Shown here one piece after another: positions 33,030 through 46,300 of a stretch of 64,000 bases of DNA. Within the stretch, counting starts at the first letter, position 1. Each line of letters begins with the position of its first letter. Under the pieces are notes generated by a model. That model was not told the DNA's origin. It worked only from the letters and a program-made list of their open reading frames with translations, and searched no databases. The DNA is from Omphalotus guepiniiformis (lineage: Eukaryota; Basidiomycota; Agaricomycetes; Agaricales; Omphalotaceae), in contig JAQOOI010000004.1 in the NCBI GenBank assembly GCA_028554645.1, positions 89,402 to 153,401 on the forward strand, written 5' to 3'. A program made the position numbers and the translations under genes.

Positions 33030-34530
33030 TTTGATCGTTTGAGTCGAAGACGAAGACGAATCAACTTACGGGGCTAGTGACTGTGCTAGATCGTGATCAA
33101 TAGGATAGGTATAGGTATAAGAAGTGGAGTCGATGGTCGCAATAGCGTTTAGAATAGGAGTTTTGTGATTGGGGTGGGGGTAGCTAATACACGGAAATTA
33201 AGAGGAAGAACGAGCGAGAGCGCGACTTGTTTTTAAACACCCCTTATTTGTTTGTGCTCATAGTATTTTGTGGCTCATAGTCCACTTGAAGTCCACTCGC
33301 AGATCGAAGCTCGGCCGCTTCGGAGGTTCAAGCGTACAAGCCATTGTGAATTTCAAGGCCACTGTGGGTTATTACCAAATTAAGACAATACGCACATCAA
33401 TTGGTACCGGAACGTTCATGATCAATGGCGCTTTCAATGGGGTTCAATGGAGTTGCACACTGAGAATTAGTTCTGAATTTCCGAATCCTCGTCCATTTAA
33501 AATCGAAAGGAAATTACGACGTAGGCAAACCTAGTACTAGGTATTATATCCATGTCCCAGGAAAGAAGACTCGGACCGAATCAACAAAAAATCTATCAAG
33601 GTGAACTTATCACTTATCTACAGATGATTAATCCGATCCAACCTAGGACTCTCAGGACTCTATCACAACATTTCCGAGTCCATCTCAAAGTCAAACTCAA
33701 GTCGAGAGTCTATCACCAAAGACCGCCGCCGCTCTACAGACTGAACCCTACATAGTGATAGTTCGATCTTTCTTCTGAGTCATGGCTCTCGAAGAAGCAG
33801 CCGGAGCAGGACGGACTCGCTCTAGCCCAGCTCATCGGACTCGCAGAAAGACCAACTGGAATAGCGCCCCGTTGTTCCCTCGCTATGATAGATTTCAGAA
33901 ATATCTTGGTTGTAACGTCATCGGAATCGGGTTCGAGATCGGGGGATGTTGGTATTGTCAGAGGTGTAATTAAGCGAACTACAAGGGGGCGGAGCCTGAC
34001 TCGGCGAGGTGGGGGGTTGAAGGTGCCGGTGAGATTTGAGATTGGGAGATTAGGCCTTTTGGAGTGAAGCTAGCTAATGATTAATGAAGGGCTGGATAGC
34101 CGGAAGCACCCAGCGGAATTTGAGTCAAGGGAATCAGGCGATATTCATTAGGGAAGTGCGAGATGGGTATGATGTGAAGGGAACAGTGGTGGATTAGTAC
34201 TTTAGTCGCCATCGAATTGTTCTTCTCGCGAATGAATGTTTTGGACCCGCAGGTGTATTTTAGATACCGGGATAGACAGGGAGGAAGGAAATGATGCACC
34301 ATTCGTAATTCTTCCACTCCTACCACTTTTATTCGAGCCATACCCGGTACCCATTCGGTGGACGGATTCAACGTTCGTTAGTGTGCTATAGCCTACGAGA
34401 CGAGAGAAGAATCAAGACAACGAAGATTTCCTTGTCCCGACTCTCATGGCAGCGCAGGAGGCAAAGAAAGGATCAAAGTGTTTGGTATGAGGGAATTCAA
34501 GGATGGACCTACTTTTGGGGCAGCCACCAG
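33030..34530 (-). repeat. Left inverted copy of the segment flanking the PKS cluster
   Basis: Read on the minus strand, this segment matches 57085-58830 on the plus strand over nearly its full length with high identity. Shared landmarks include TTTGTTTGTGCTCATAGTAT, CAACATTTCCGAGTCCATC and TCGCGAGAAGAA. It lacks some 200 bp found in the right copy near 57.54-57.75 kb. The copy ends at 33.03 kb just beyond exon 1 of the zinc-finger gene and at 34.53 kb near a WILEFP-like peptide. It contains only short frames, so it is a decayed copy. Confidence 0.85.
33070..33143 (-). pseudogene. Orphan copy of exon 1 of the zinc-finger-like gene
   Basis: The 74-nt exon is preserved, with the GTAAGT donor, but its ATGGCG start reads ATTGCG here. 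The upstream TATAAAA of the intact gene is TTTAAAA here. Nothing of exon 2 follows. This copy cannot start translation at the normal site. Confidence 0.8.
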
Positions 34531-35078
34531 CGCTTGGGGATGGATTCAGAATAGAATCCAGATTTTCGAGGTCGCGGAGATTGCCGGTCAGTCAGTTACC
34601 TTGCTCTCCATTTTCCTTGACGTCATACGTCATACTCTGTCGTTTCTTTTGTTTTTTCTGTTCGTTTCTCAGCAGCTCGCGGAAAGAAACGGAGAGTCCC
34701 ATAGCCAAATGGTTTGATTGAATCGACATCGACATTATACACTAGCGCCCTGCGTCATTGATTCATCATCAACATACCTGTACATCCACGCACTATCCAC
34801 GCTTCCAAGCTCGCCTCACTCTCTCCGACGACAGAGATCGAGTCTCGCCTCCACGAGAACCTCTTCGAATAGAAGAATACCACCGGTATCTATCCCGTTT
34901 CCGTATCCGGGACAACGTCGGTTTGTCATCCCAGAATATTACTAACCCTCGGCTGATAAGCGCAGAGTAAATCCCAACTGAGCTTCGGTCCCCTTCGATC
35001 AAAAAGCTGCATAGATTGATATCTTCCCTTAACCTCCATCTTCATCTTCATCATCTTCTCTTACTACATACTATCAAA

Positions 35079-36792
35079 ATGGCTCCTGTAAAGAACGGTC
35101 GTCTCATCTTCAATGAGATTCCTATAGGTGAGAGGGTGTTCTTCGTTCATGCGTGCGCGTGCGTGCGTGCGTGGGGTTGTCGTTAACCATCGTCGTGAAT
35201 GTCTTGAAGGTTTCCCTATCCCGGGTCAAACGACAGTATACGACGAAAGCGGAACAATCGATTTAGACAACGTTCCTTTGAATGGAAGTATTTTGATCAA
35301 AACCCTTGTGTTGTCTGTGGATCCGTATATGAGAGGAAGGATGAGGGATCCGAGCGAGTGGGATTATTCGGTGAGTGTTTCGATGAGTTGGGTAGAACAG
35401 AACTTTGTTGGGGCTCATTGATTCCTTTCCTTTCGTGAAAAGCCTGCGTATACACTCAAAGAAACGTACGTATTCGTTCCCGTTCCTATCCACTATGGTA
35501 GCCTCGTATGAATGTATTTTCGTATATCGCACAGCATCCCAGGATTAGGCATCGCCAAAGTTCTTCGATCCGATAGCGACAAGTTCAAAGTCGGAGATCA
35601 CGTCTACGGAATGATCGGTACGCAAAACCCCATCAGTCCTCACACGCACGCACGTTAATTGACTCTCCCTTTTCTCGTGTACCACAGACTTTGCAGAATA
35701 CAGCATCCCGAAAGACATCTCAATCCTACAAGTCATCGTTAAACAAGAAGATACTCTACCTTGGAGTGTGTACCTTGGATCTGCGGGTATGCCTGGTAAG
35801 CTATCGCGGTGTGGTTATGAATAGCGGTTCAGGTCATTTCTAAGCTATTTTCGTTTCACTTATGATAGGTCAAACGGCGTATTTTGGTTGGAAAGAGTAT
35901 ACGAAAGCTAAGAAGGTGAGTAATTTCCGTGTATATTATCGTATCATCTCATCCTCCGGATGAACACCTAGGGTGAAACCTTTTTCGTATCTACAGGCGC
36001 AGGTCCAGTCGGAAGGTAAGTACCCCCCATTCCCTGTCCCTCCCGAACCCTTCTCCCTTTCGAACGAGATCAACTCTTTCTAACCCCACATTCCACGACA
36101 AACAGCATGTTAATCCAACTCGCCAAAGCCGACGGACTCAAAGTAATCGCCTCAGCAGGCTCAGATGAAAAAGTAGCGTTTTGTAAAGAGATTGGAGCGG
36201 ATGTAGCGTTTAATTATAAGAAGGAGAGTACGGATGAGGTTTTGGAGAGGGAGGGGCCTGTTGATATGTGAGTTTGTGATTCGATGAGTCCTTTCCTTGG
36301 TTCCACACTTTCCTTGGGACTCAGGCTGATGGTGGTTTGTGGTTTTGGTTTCGTGGTGTTGTAGATATTGGGATCATGTAGGTGGACCTACGCTTGATGC
36401 TGCGCTTAAATATTGTGCGGTACATGCTAGGTTTGTTTCGTGTGGGATGATTGATCAGTATAATACGAAGGATGGGGTTAATATGAAGGTAAGCTGCTTC
36501 CTCCCTCCCCTCCTTTCCCCCCTCTCCCTCACACACTAAACCACCCCCCACCAAACAGAACCTATGGCACTTCTACGCCAAACGTATAACCCTCCACGGA
36601 CTTCTAGTCTGGGACCTTTATCCTAAATACAAAGATGAATTTTTCAGTGTTATTCCCAAGGCTTTGGCGGAGGGGAAAATTAAGTATAGGGAGGATGTTA
36701 CGAGGGGTTTAGGGGGGAGTGGGGAAGCGATACTTGAGGTGCAGAAGGGGTTGAATAGGGGGAAGAAGGTTGTGCAGGTTGTTGATGAGTGA
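35079..36792 (+). CDS. NADP-dependent medium-chain reductase (alkenal/LTB4-dehydrogenase type)
   Basis: ATG at 35079 (MAPVKNGRLIFNEIP). About eight exons with 50-80 nt introns lead to a stop at 36792, for about 345 residues, normal for the family. Hallmarks are LVLSVDPYMRGRMRDPSEW near residue 55, GIAKVLRSDSDKFKVGDHVYG, GQTAYFGW, VSTGAGPVGSMLIQLAKADG (the nucleotide-binding glycine motif), VAFNYKKES, WDHVGGPTLDAALKY and a C-terminal KIKYREDVTRGL. Zinc-binding cysteines are absent, as expected for double-bond reductases of the MDR superfamily. It would reduce an activated C=C (or an enone) with NADPH in the cytosol. It sits at the left end of the PKS cluster, inside the inverted repeats. Acting as a tailoring reductase, or as a trans enoyl reductase for the PKS, is inference. 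Confidence 0.85.
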
Positions 36793-38103
36793 GTGAGGGG
36801 GAGGGTAAGAAGTTATATAGAGTGTGTTGTATTCCTTGATTTTTGTTAGAACGTTGCGCTGGTTTTGAAGGTACTGGCGATTGCTGAGAGTATATGTTTT
36901 GAACTGTAAGTTATTTGAGTTTAAGCTGGGTGGGTTGGTTGTCGAAAGTTCTGCTGTGAAAGTTTTGATGCGTTATAAGTATATGAAGTAAGAACTCAGT
37001 GAGACTTCGGGTATGGTTCGTTCTTGTTGAGACTGATTCGCTGATATAAATTCACGAAAGACTCTGACGGAAAGGATTTACAGACGTCGCGGTCTTCGTA
37101 TATAACACTGTTGATAAAACTGACATACAGTGCAAGTAATACACAACTCGAACACTTTCAAGTTCGTTCTCAAAGACCAAAAATAACTTGTGATTCAACT
37201 TGTTCAAATTGAAGCTAAGTACTAAGTCTGGGATCTAAGAGAGGCCCGCCCCTCTGTTCGAAAGTTACTTACGCGGGTTTAATAATAGAATAGTAGTAGT
37301 AACTTTGACTTTGTTATACTTTGTAGGAGGTGGAGGAGATTATCGTATGACAGTGACTCGTACTCGGAGAATCCATCGATGTGATTGACTCGGAGTCCGG
37401 ATAATATATGTTTTGAACGGTAAGTATATATAGTGATGGAATGTAGTATTCTTCGATCTCAAGCTGGGTAGGTTGATTATCGGAAGTTTGAATGCGTATA
37501 AAGTATAAAGTAAGAAACTTGAGATTCGGGCCCGCCGGGCATGGTTCATTTTCGTTGAGATTGATTCACGACTCGGAAAGACTGGGAGCTAGGATTCACA
37601 GACGTCTTCGTATACTTCGTATCTATAATAACACTGTTGATAAGATTGGTAGTAGCCCTAGTAGTACTATACTAGGTTGCTTTTAAACTGGGACTGTAAG
37701 TACTGTAACGTGGGCCCCGGCTGGCATGACTCGGATTCTCTCAAGTTCAACGTATATATATACAAAACTCGCACACTTTCAAGCTCGTTTCAAAGACAAA
37801 AAAAGTTATGCATTTATGATTCAACTTGGAAGCTACTAAGCCTGACAGTGAAAGAGGATAAATAGAAAGTAAAAAGTCTACCATTCAACTTGTAAGTACC
37901 TTTGTCATGGTTTCTTCCACGGTTTCTTCTACATACTGCGACTATATCTAACTCTCCCCTACTCCATTCTAAGTAAGATCTAGATATCAAAGTCCGAGGG
38001 TGGACTCGGCCCCGGATCGCACAGTACAGTCGGGTCGACCTCTACAGCACTACATATATACAGAACCTGCGCCGCATTGCACCGAGCGCCTCCGAGAACT
38101 CGC
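36793..38103. repeat. Non-coding region with a diverged direct duplication of about 400 bp
   Basis: The segment from about 36885 to 37245 (TATATGTTTTGAAC, AAGCTGGGT, GAGATTGATTC, AACACTGTTGATAA, CACTTTCAAG) recurs in the same order at about 37400-37850. The copies have many substitutions and indels. There is no gene-like frame. It lies between the reductase 3' end and the P450 3' end (convergent genes). Confidence 0.6.
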
Positions 38104-40676
38104 TCACTGCCCACCCTTGCTAATTTGCTCCAAAGCATCAGAATACGAAGTCTTGATAAGAGCGAGAGCTTTATCTGAACGAGGTGTGAATTTGCATTGG
38201 AAGGGGAGTGCGCGGCTACAAAGGACACAAGGTACGTCAGGAAATCCGGATAACAAACACAAACTGAAAACATGAAGAAGGAAGAAGAAACTCACGTAAT
38301 CATCGCAGGCGAGAACTGTCCACTAATAGGGATCTGGTTGCCCTTATCATCTGTAGCTGGTGTGATTTCGTATGCGAGGAGGATAGCGGAGATTCCCATC
38401 CAGAGACTTGCTTCGGCGAGATGTTGGCCTACGCAGATTCTACGAAAAACATACGTACGTGAGTGTTCGTTACTCGACGGCATGGGAGTGCGGAGTATGG
38501 AGAAAGCTCGGACTCGGAGGAAGGACTCGGAGCAAGGGAGGGAGCAAGGGAGGAGGGAGGAAGGGAAGGGATTTAAGGCACATAGGTACTTGCGTAAGTA
38601 CTCACCGGCGACCAAATCCAAAAACGACTTTCCGCGGATCCATATTAATGTTTTCCTCTGGAACAGCTCGGTCATAACGGTCCGGATCGAATTTTTCAGG
38701 GTCAGGGAATAGACGCGCGTCGTGGAGGATTGCCCTAAAGAGGAAGGAAGTTCCGAAGGGGATGGTGAGATAAGATTCCAGCCAGAACAAAAATGATAAT
38801 GAAGCGCGTGGTATAAATGGGGGTAGATGGGGGAAGGGTATGGGGAAGGGTAGGAGAAGGGTATCGGTAATCGGGAGGAGTGCGAGGAGATTATGTATGT
38901 ACGTACCATAGATTAGCGAAGACTGTAGCGCCTTTTGGAATACGATAACCTTTGTATTCGTCTTCCTGTGTGACACAGTGCGGGAGACCTGGTATACCAC
39001 GCACGATACACGACATATGTACACAGCATGCATCGGACGGATTGGTGATTGTGATAATAGTTCAAGTTCAATAAGCGAATCAGTTCGTGAGTTGAGTTGA
39101 ACTGGTATTATGGGTATGGTGGTACTTACCGAGTGGTAAAACGGGTTGGAAACGAAGAGATTCCCAAAGGATTTTATCGATATAGGGAAGTTTATGTCTG
39201 TCTTCTTCGATTGTAGGGAAATGGAGCTCGTCGTCTCCGATCCAAGCGTCTAGTTCGGCGTGGGCTTTGCGTTGGGCTTCGGGGTTCATGGCCATGGTTA
39301 GGATGAATACGAGGAGTGCGCTTCCGGTCTGGGGAGTGAATGAGAATTAGTGGTTGGTGTGAGGAGGTTAGGTTAGTGTAGGTACTTACGGTATCAGAAC
39401 CAGCAGCAAAAACAGCCTCTGCGGCCCATCGAAGCATGTCTTCCTTTTCCGGAGTAGAGGCATCACGGTTCTGTAGGAAAGTCGCTACGACGGAAGGTGT
39501 GAGGTCGTGTTTTTCCTGTATGTCACAGATCACAGAGATTTAATACCAGGTAGATAGATATAGGCAGGACAAGGGTTTGAGGGTAACTTACGAGACGAGA
39601 CCTAACGATGTTGAAAGGAGTGAGTACGACGTCAAGGATACGTTCGTTTGCTTCACGTCCGAATTTCCTGAACGAAGCGCCTGGGAACCATTCGGGGACG
39701 TATCGCACTGTTTTAGGGGAGTTAGTGAGATGATGGGAGTTGAGATTATATGGTACTTACGCATAGGAAAGTCATCAACGAGGAATGCACCGGGCTTTGC
39801 GAAGACCGCAAAGTCCTCCATCATCTTCTTGATGCAGAGCAAGAGAGGTTCTTTATCTGATTTAGGACGGAATCCATAGGCGATGGAGAAGATTTGATAG
39901 GCAATCAAACTATAAGATTGGATGGAACGTGAGGTGAGGCCCGTGAAGTCGGTGAGGTGAAGGAGGAAACGAAAAAGAAAGCGGATATCAATCATAAAGT
40001 TCATCAGTTCAACCTATTCGGAACTGAAGAGAGAAAGAACAGACGTACATTCTGATATGGTCGAAAAAGTCATTTGGCTGGTTAAGAAGCTTTCCGAGCA
40101 AGATGGAGATCTCGACGTGTTGAATGGGACGGAAACGACTGAGGTTCTTGGGTGCGAGCTCGGTTTGAACGGCTTTACGCATAAATGCTACTCGGGGACC
40201 GTAGTCGGCGAGGGAAATCGAATAGTCGTAGCCAACACTGCACAATATAGTAAGTTATTTGTTCAAGGTTGAAGAAATGATAGATACTTACAGCTTGCGA
40301 GCCATAGTCATGATGGGACGGTTGGAGTAGATACCAGCACGAGAGGTGAGGAGATCATGCGCTGATTGATAGTTGTGCAATGCGATGACTTTCCGGCCCC
40401 AACCTTCATGGTAGACGATATCACCTATGAACGCGTAAATGTCAACAGCAGAACAAGCGCGCTAAGGTGAGAGTAATGGTTACCGTAGGTGTCTGCTAAC
40501 TTCTTGTAGGCTACCCATGGTTGAATCTTCTCTGGGTTGATTTTAGGACCAAGGTATGGGAGACCCTTTGGACCAGGTGGAAGAGGTTGCCTCGACTTGG
40601 TCTTATTGAGTTGGAAGAAAAGGAAGAGAGAGACAACAACGACGCCTGCGGCGATTTCCACAGTGCTGAAAGCCAT
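38104..40676 (-). CDS. Cytochrome P450 monooxygenase
   Basis: ATG at 40676. The N-terminus has a membrane anchor (VEIAAGVVVVSLFLFFQL) and the proline hinge PLPPGPKGLPYLG. About eleven short introns follow. Diagnostic blocks: the I-helix AAEAVFAAGSDTTGS (exons joining near 39.39 and 39.33 kb), the ExxR in ILWESLRFQPVLPLG, the PERF-like FDPDRYDRAVPEE, and the heme loop FGFGRRICVGQHLAEASLW, whose Cys is the thiolate ligand. The last exon ends KTSYSDALEQISKGGQ at 38104. The style matches the O-methylsterigmatocystin-oxidoreductase-like clan of basidiomycete P450s. It should hydroxylate or otherwise oxidise the polyketide at the ER membrane; substrate unknown. It is divergently placed from the MFS gene across an 820-bp shared intergenic region. 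Confidence 0.92.
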
Positions 40677-41496
40677 TTTCTTCTCAGTGAAAAGAAACTG
40701 GCAAGGTATCTGGGGTGGTTCAACATCGGGTTGGGGGTATAAATCTTTTTATCCTCTGAACCGTGTTGAAATGACAATGTCGATTGCGGTTTGAGTTACC
40801 ATTGAACTAGAACTGACTGGGCTGGGCTGATACTGACTTTTCGGAGGTAGGTAAGTGATAGATAGAGTAAGTGATAGCTTTTTGATGCGCATCTTTAGGG
40901 CGCAATCGAAATGGGTAGATCTTCAAGTTCACGTACGGTTGCCAACTTGACAATTAATAATTTTCGTAGTTTGTTTCTGATGAAAAATGTTATCCTGGTC
41001 CCTGGTACAAAACCAGATATGTTTGTGACATATCCGTATGGATTTGCTTGCTGAGTCGCGGTCTCAGTTCGGTTTTCATCAGAAAAATTCACAATCTAAG
41101 CGCTGTCACCCTCGGAAGCAATGCTTCATTTCCGTAAACAAGGTTCGGCTGAACGGCACCAACCGGCGGAGCTGGTCGGCAAACCAATTTGAAAGACAGG
41201 CTCGTGAGTCGAGACCGCTTGTCAGTGTTGTTTTTGACATTTGTGCTATCTCACTTCCGTTGTTTACGAGTTTCCCCTCCCGCATTCTACCAGATTCTAC
41301 CCTTCTCATAGGACGAGTTGACAGTTGCCATCAAAATCAGGCTTTGTCATCATGAAAAAAGGTGCTGTAGTCAGCAACCTCGACTTCTGCTGACTGAACT
41401 AGTCAAGGAAGGGTCCCTCAAATTGCTACGCACCCTCCTTTTGTTCTTGCCTTCCACCAGCTCGCTCACTAGTATCGTCGCTGTAACGATTCTATA
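40677..41496. promoter_or_regulatory. Shared divergent promoter region of the P450 and MFS genes
   Basis: 820 bp separate the two start codons. About 60-75 bp from the P450 ATG, 40737-40752 holds a T/A-rich TATA-like stretch (ATAAAAAGATTTATA on the minus strand). CT-rich tracts precede the MFS ATG. Several small frames on both strands show no motif. Co-regulation is inferred from the arrangement only. Confidence 0.5.
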
Positions 41497-43380
41497 ATGT
41501 CCTCCCAAGCTCCAGGTCAAAATCATGAGGTCGCTGTTGATGAATTCAAAGATTTGCATACAGAGTTTGGGTTCCTCCCTGTTCCTACGTGGTTGCGCTA
41601 TGATCCTCGAAAACCATTCCATTTCGGCCTTGGAATGAACATTGCGTTTGGTTTAGGAGCGACGTTTAGTGAGGATTAACCCTTGAATATCCTCTATGTG
41701 AAGCTAATATGATCGTTCACGTCCAGCTGTTGCCAACTTGTACTATTGTCAACCGATTCTAGGTTCGAGACCCGTGTATTTCCAAATAGGATTGCGACTG
41801 ATTCATCATTCTAGGTGTTATCGCGTCGGATTTTGGCGTAGATGAATCGACGGTGTCAAAGTAAGCGCCTTCGTGAATGATTTCAAGTGCTAGATGAGGC
41901 TGACCAGAATCTTTCAGTATTCCAACGCTCATTCAGGCTGGGTACGATTCCTGACAATCGATATTGGGGCCTACATTTGCTGATGTGACCCTAGATACTG
42001 TGCTGGACTACTCCTCATCACACCTCTCGGAGATTTGATTCAGCGACGCCAACTGATTCTAGTCCTGATCTTGCTGTCGGGTTCCTTGACTATCGGTTTA
42101 GCCATCACGAAAAACCTCGCTGCATTCGAAGCTATCAATTTCCTAGTTGGTGTCTTCACTGTCGTACCTCAAGTTCTAGTTCCTCTAGCCGCGGAACTTG
42201 CACCTCCAGATCGTAAAGCTGGTGCTGTAGCCATCGTTTGGTCAGCTCTGATGATGGGTATCCTCATCGGTCGAGTTCTTTCCGGTGTCATTGCCAACTT
42301 TGTCACTTTCCGAGCGGTTTATTATATGGCTATCGGGTTACAGTTTGTGATTCTGCTAGGGGCGTATTTGATCATTCCAAACTATCCTTCGGCGAATAGG
42401 AATGGTCAGATGACTTACTTCAAGATTCTTTTCACGATGGCGAAACTTGCTGTTACTCAGCCTTTGTTGATTTGTAGCGCGCTTTCTTTGTTCCTCAGTA
42501 ACGCTTGTTTCACTGCGTTCTGGGTTACACTTACGTTCTTGCTTTTGGATCCTCCGTTCCAGTACACTTCGTTAGTAAAATTTAAATCTCTCGGCGCAGT
42601 GTTCAATTTGCTAACGAGTGAGGATGTTTTTTGTAATCTAGGTTAGTTATTGGTTTGTTCGGTCTTCTTGGTCTTGCTGGTGTCGCTCTCGGTCCATTCT
42701 TTGGAAGAGCGATAGATAAGGTTTATCCTTGGTATGGAGCGTTCTTCTCGTTGTGCGCTTTATTGGTTTTCCAAGCTATACTGGTTATTGGAGCTGGTTT
42801 GAACCTTGCACCGATTATTATCGCTATTCTTGGTTTGGATCTCTTCCGTCAGACTTTGCAAGTGTCGCTTATTACTGGGGTGTTCACGTACGTGTTTCTT
42901 AGCCGCGCCTTGATTGCGAGGGCTGACCTTATTTGGGGGTGTTGTAGAATCAATCCATCTGCTCGTTCTCGTCTTAATGCTGTCGTTGCAGTCTCTGTAA
43001 GTTTATGATTCGTATCAAGAAGAACGCGACCTAATGGGCATTGCATGTGTTGTTGTGGTTTTTAGTTATTCCTCGGTCAAGTCATGGGAACGTCCGCAGG
43101 ATCTAAAGTATTCCTACAATACGGCTGGCGAGCATGTTATGGACTCGCACTTGCTTGGACTGGATTGCAAATGGCTATACTTTTTATTCGTGGACCACAT
43201 ACACCTCATCATGTTTGGTTTGGATATGAAGGTGGTTGGGCGTTTTGGAAAGTACCGAGTACACCTGCTTCTGAGGAGAAGACGGGTACTACGAGGGATA
43301 ATAGTGCTACGCCTGATGTTGAAGCTGGGACGCCTGAGAAGGAGGAATTGGAGAGGGAGAGGGAAAGAGAGACGGTTTGA
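41497..43380 (+). CDS. Major facilitator superfamily transporter
   Basis: ATG at 41497 (MSSQAPGQNHEVAVDEF). About seven introns; stop at 43380; about 480 residues. Hydrophobic segments recur through the protein, e.g. LILVLILLSGSLTIGLAI, NFLVGVFTVVPQVLVPLAA, IVWSALMMGILIGRVLSGVI, YYMAIGLQFVILLGAYLII, VIGLFGLLGLAGVALGP and GAFFSLCALLVFQAILV. Between the second and third helices GDLIQRRQ matches the MFS loop motif G-x-L-x-D-R-x-(G)-R. The N- and C-termini are hydrophilic, the C-terminus ending in an acidic Glu/Arg run. It is a plasma-membrane efflux or uptake carrier. Its position next to P450 and PKS genes suggests export of the metabolite or self-protection. Confidence 0.88.
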
Positions 43381-46300
43381 AGAGGATGGCGGATGCTGAG
43401 GCCTGAGGTTTCTGATTATAGACAGACCCGTATAATTACTTAGAAGACTTGTGTGGTTTCCAATCAAGTTTACTTTCCATTCGTACCTACGTTGTGTGTG
43501 TTGGAACGCGAGAGGAACGCCGTTAACGCTGATGTTATTTCCTACTGACCGTTCTCATGTTTCCGGTGTTGGTGAGAATTCGGAATAAGCATTCTTTTGA
43601 TGCTGAGGCGCTGAGGGCTTGAATGAGAATAAGATAAGAAAATGAACTTTGGGTTCAATGGCGAATAGGACTGACTGACATTTACAATATGTCAGTGTCA
43701 GTGTCAATGTCATCTTTCAATATTTCATTGCATAGAACTGATGAACTGATTAAGACTTGTTGCTACTATGTACTTGCATATGGCATACATACGATACAAT
43801 GCAATTGCGGATACTATAAATCCCTCCGTGAACAGCGGGTGTTCTCTCAGAAGCCTCAGTCCATCAATGTTCTCCCGAATACACAGGATTTCCTTTCAAG
43901 AAACTTAAATTCAAGTCAAAATGGACATACGATATGCAATACCTAGATGTCTTTTTTGCACACTCGGACGTGCGGCGAAGCGTTCCGGTTGGCGCTGCAT
44001 ACTGTAAGTAGTTAGGTGGCGTCCTGCGGATTGTTGATCACTCAGATTTCTAACAAACGTTAAACTTTGAAAGACTGATAGCGACTGACTGACTCTGGTT
44101 TGTGCAGCTGCTGAGCGCTGAGCGCTGAGGAATGGATTAGTACTATGAATTTCAATCGGTACCGAAGGCTAGGGTAAAGAAATTTTACTTGGTTGAAGGG
44201 AGTAACATACATACTACATAGGTGCCTCGAGTAATTACCGAGCTACCGATCTACCGAGCTACGGGATAGCAATAAGTAAGTACAGTAAGTATGTATGACG
44301 ATAGGGTATGTTATTTCTTGCGATCTTCTATAAACAGTGATTGTGATTGTACACATTCGACTTCACGATCGCTTCCAAGTGGAGTCCAACTTCCAAGTAA
44401 ATATGGACCTGTATGATTCTCATGGTGCATAGGCCAACCGGACGGATTACGAGAACTGTAAGTATCGGGGTATATGTACTATTCTGCTCCGAGAGTGCTC
44501 CAACAAATGCGGTATCGTGGCAATGTTGGACAATCGACGACTGTATTGGATGTAGAGGAGACGAGAAGTATCAGGAACCCCCCTCCGCGCTTGCCCGTGG
44601 GTCGTTTTGGAGTTATGTATGTAAAGCAAATATCTATAGGTGAAGGCTGGAGGAATCCGAGTACATAGTCGGATTAAGTTGTTCGCAATTTGATTGATAG
44701 CTATGTATGTACCCAAATGTACCCGCAAGCATGTGCGTACCACAGTTGTTTTTTTACAGACACGGGAGACAAGTTGGAGTACTTACTTACTTAGTACTTA
44801 GTTCCGGTACTCTCCGGCGCAGGTTTTCCATTCCATTTTCATTATGATATAGGGTATGTAAATAAGTAATTGCGCAATTTTGAACGTTAATTGCTTTTCG
44901 ACCATAGGCTGGATTTCAGGTTGATTCGGGGGTGTAGGGTGTATCCCCATTTACTGTAAGCAAGGACAGAGTCGATGAGAATGCAGATACCCCCGGAAGA
45001 GAAATGTAGGCTTACAGCTATCTTACAGTGCCTTTCAACCTTTCTACACATGTAGATGTTAATCATTAACGGATGATGCGATTCCGTCTGCACCACCGTG
45101 ACCACTGTTCATTGAATCACCAACGGACCCCCGCCTGTCACCGCGTCGCACACAGGTCTTCGACGTGCACTTTGATGCACTTTGGCAGACTTTTGGCGTT
45201 GGCAAGTACAATATATGGACTATGCAAATGGTACCTTAGAGCTTCCTTTCCGAGTCTTACCCCGAATGATTGAGAGGTGTTAGCAGTGTTCTCATTAGGA
45301 AGTCCATAACCGCCCGTCCGTCCATCCGCGCGTACGCAGCTCTTACTTGCGTAACTGGGCGCTTATCCCATTATCTTGACCTGAGTACCTGCGCAAAGTA
45401 CTGCGTTCACCTCGATCGGTAACCCGTTTTCCACTTGACCGACATCTCAACATCAACTTCACAGGAGGGGACCGTAGTAGATCGGATCAAGGAGACGCGT
45501 TTACCTGGTCTTGGAGATAATACACCGTGAGCGCTAATATACATACACACGATACACGCTCATTGACCTGGGTAGTGGGAGGTAGTGAGAGGAGCCCCGG
45601 GGTTAGATTACACGTAACCGGCGGCGATCGAATCACAAAAGTGCGGTGCTAAATGTTGTAATTTGTATATTCCAACTCGGCCTCGACCCTCAGAGATGTT
45701 TACTTACCGAAGGTGTACTTACCTCCGTAACTGTTCAACGTTCGAAGGCGACAGTTCGTGGGTTAAATCTTGGCGACTGCTAACAGCATCGCTGTGTACA
45801 AGTTGATAGACGTTGACCTGCCTTTGTGAATCTCTGTGAGGTCGAGACTCCTTTTTTTCATTGACCGAGAGTGACACGCCTTGAACTATATTAGGAATAT
45901 CCGGCTTATCAATGCTTGGTCTTGTGGGAATGATTAATGACAACTTTGGCTCCAACTCGCGGGTAGTCCAGCAAGCTTGCAAGCCGTAATCTTCGGTGGA
46001 GTTAAATCAAATCAGACTTTACGACGTTCCTAGCGTTCCTGCGCTCGGTAATAGGTAAGTTTGCTATCAAAGTGAACTCTGCCGGGTGAGTCAGTGTAAC
46101 GCCTTGATGAATCGCAAGGAAACAAGAAGCGAATTCGAACTTGAAGGAATGCCAGTGGGCGACTGGCTAAATGTAGTATGGTTTGCTATCTAAGTAATAC
46201 ATCATCAGTATTCCAGATAATTTCCAGCTCATGGGCTCTCACGGGATGTCCTGGACTATCTAATTGTTCCGTGGTGAACGGCTGTGATTCTTTCGGTTCC

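Noticed and set aside
33552..34067. Small plus-strand ORFs within the left inverted copy
   Set aside because: The corresponding reading in the right copy is broken by indels, so neither copy supports a conserved protein there.
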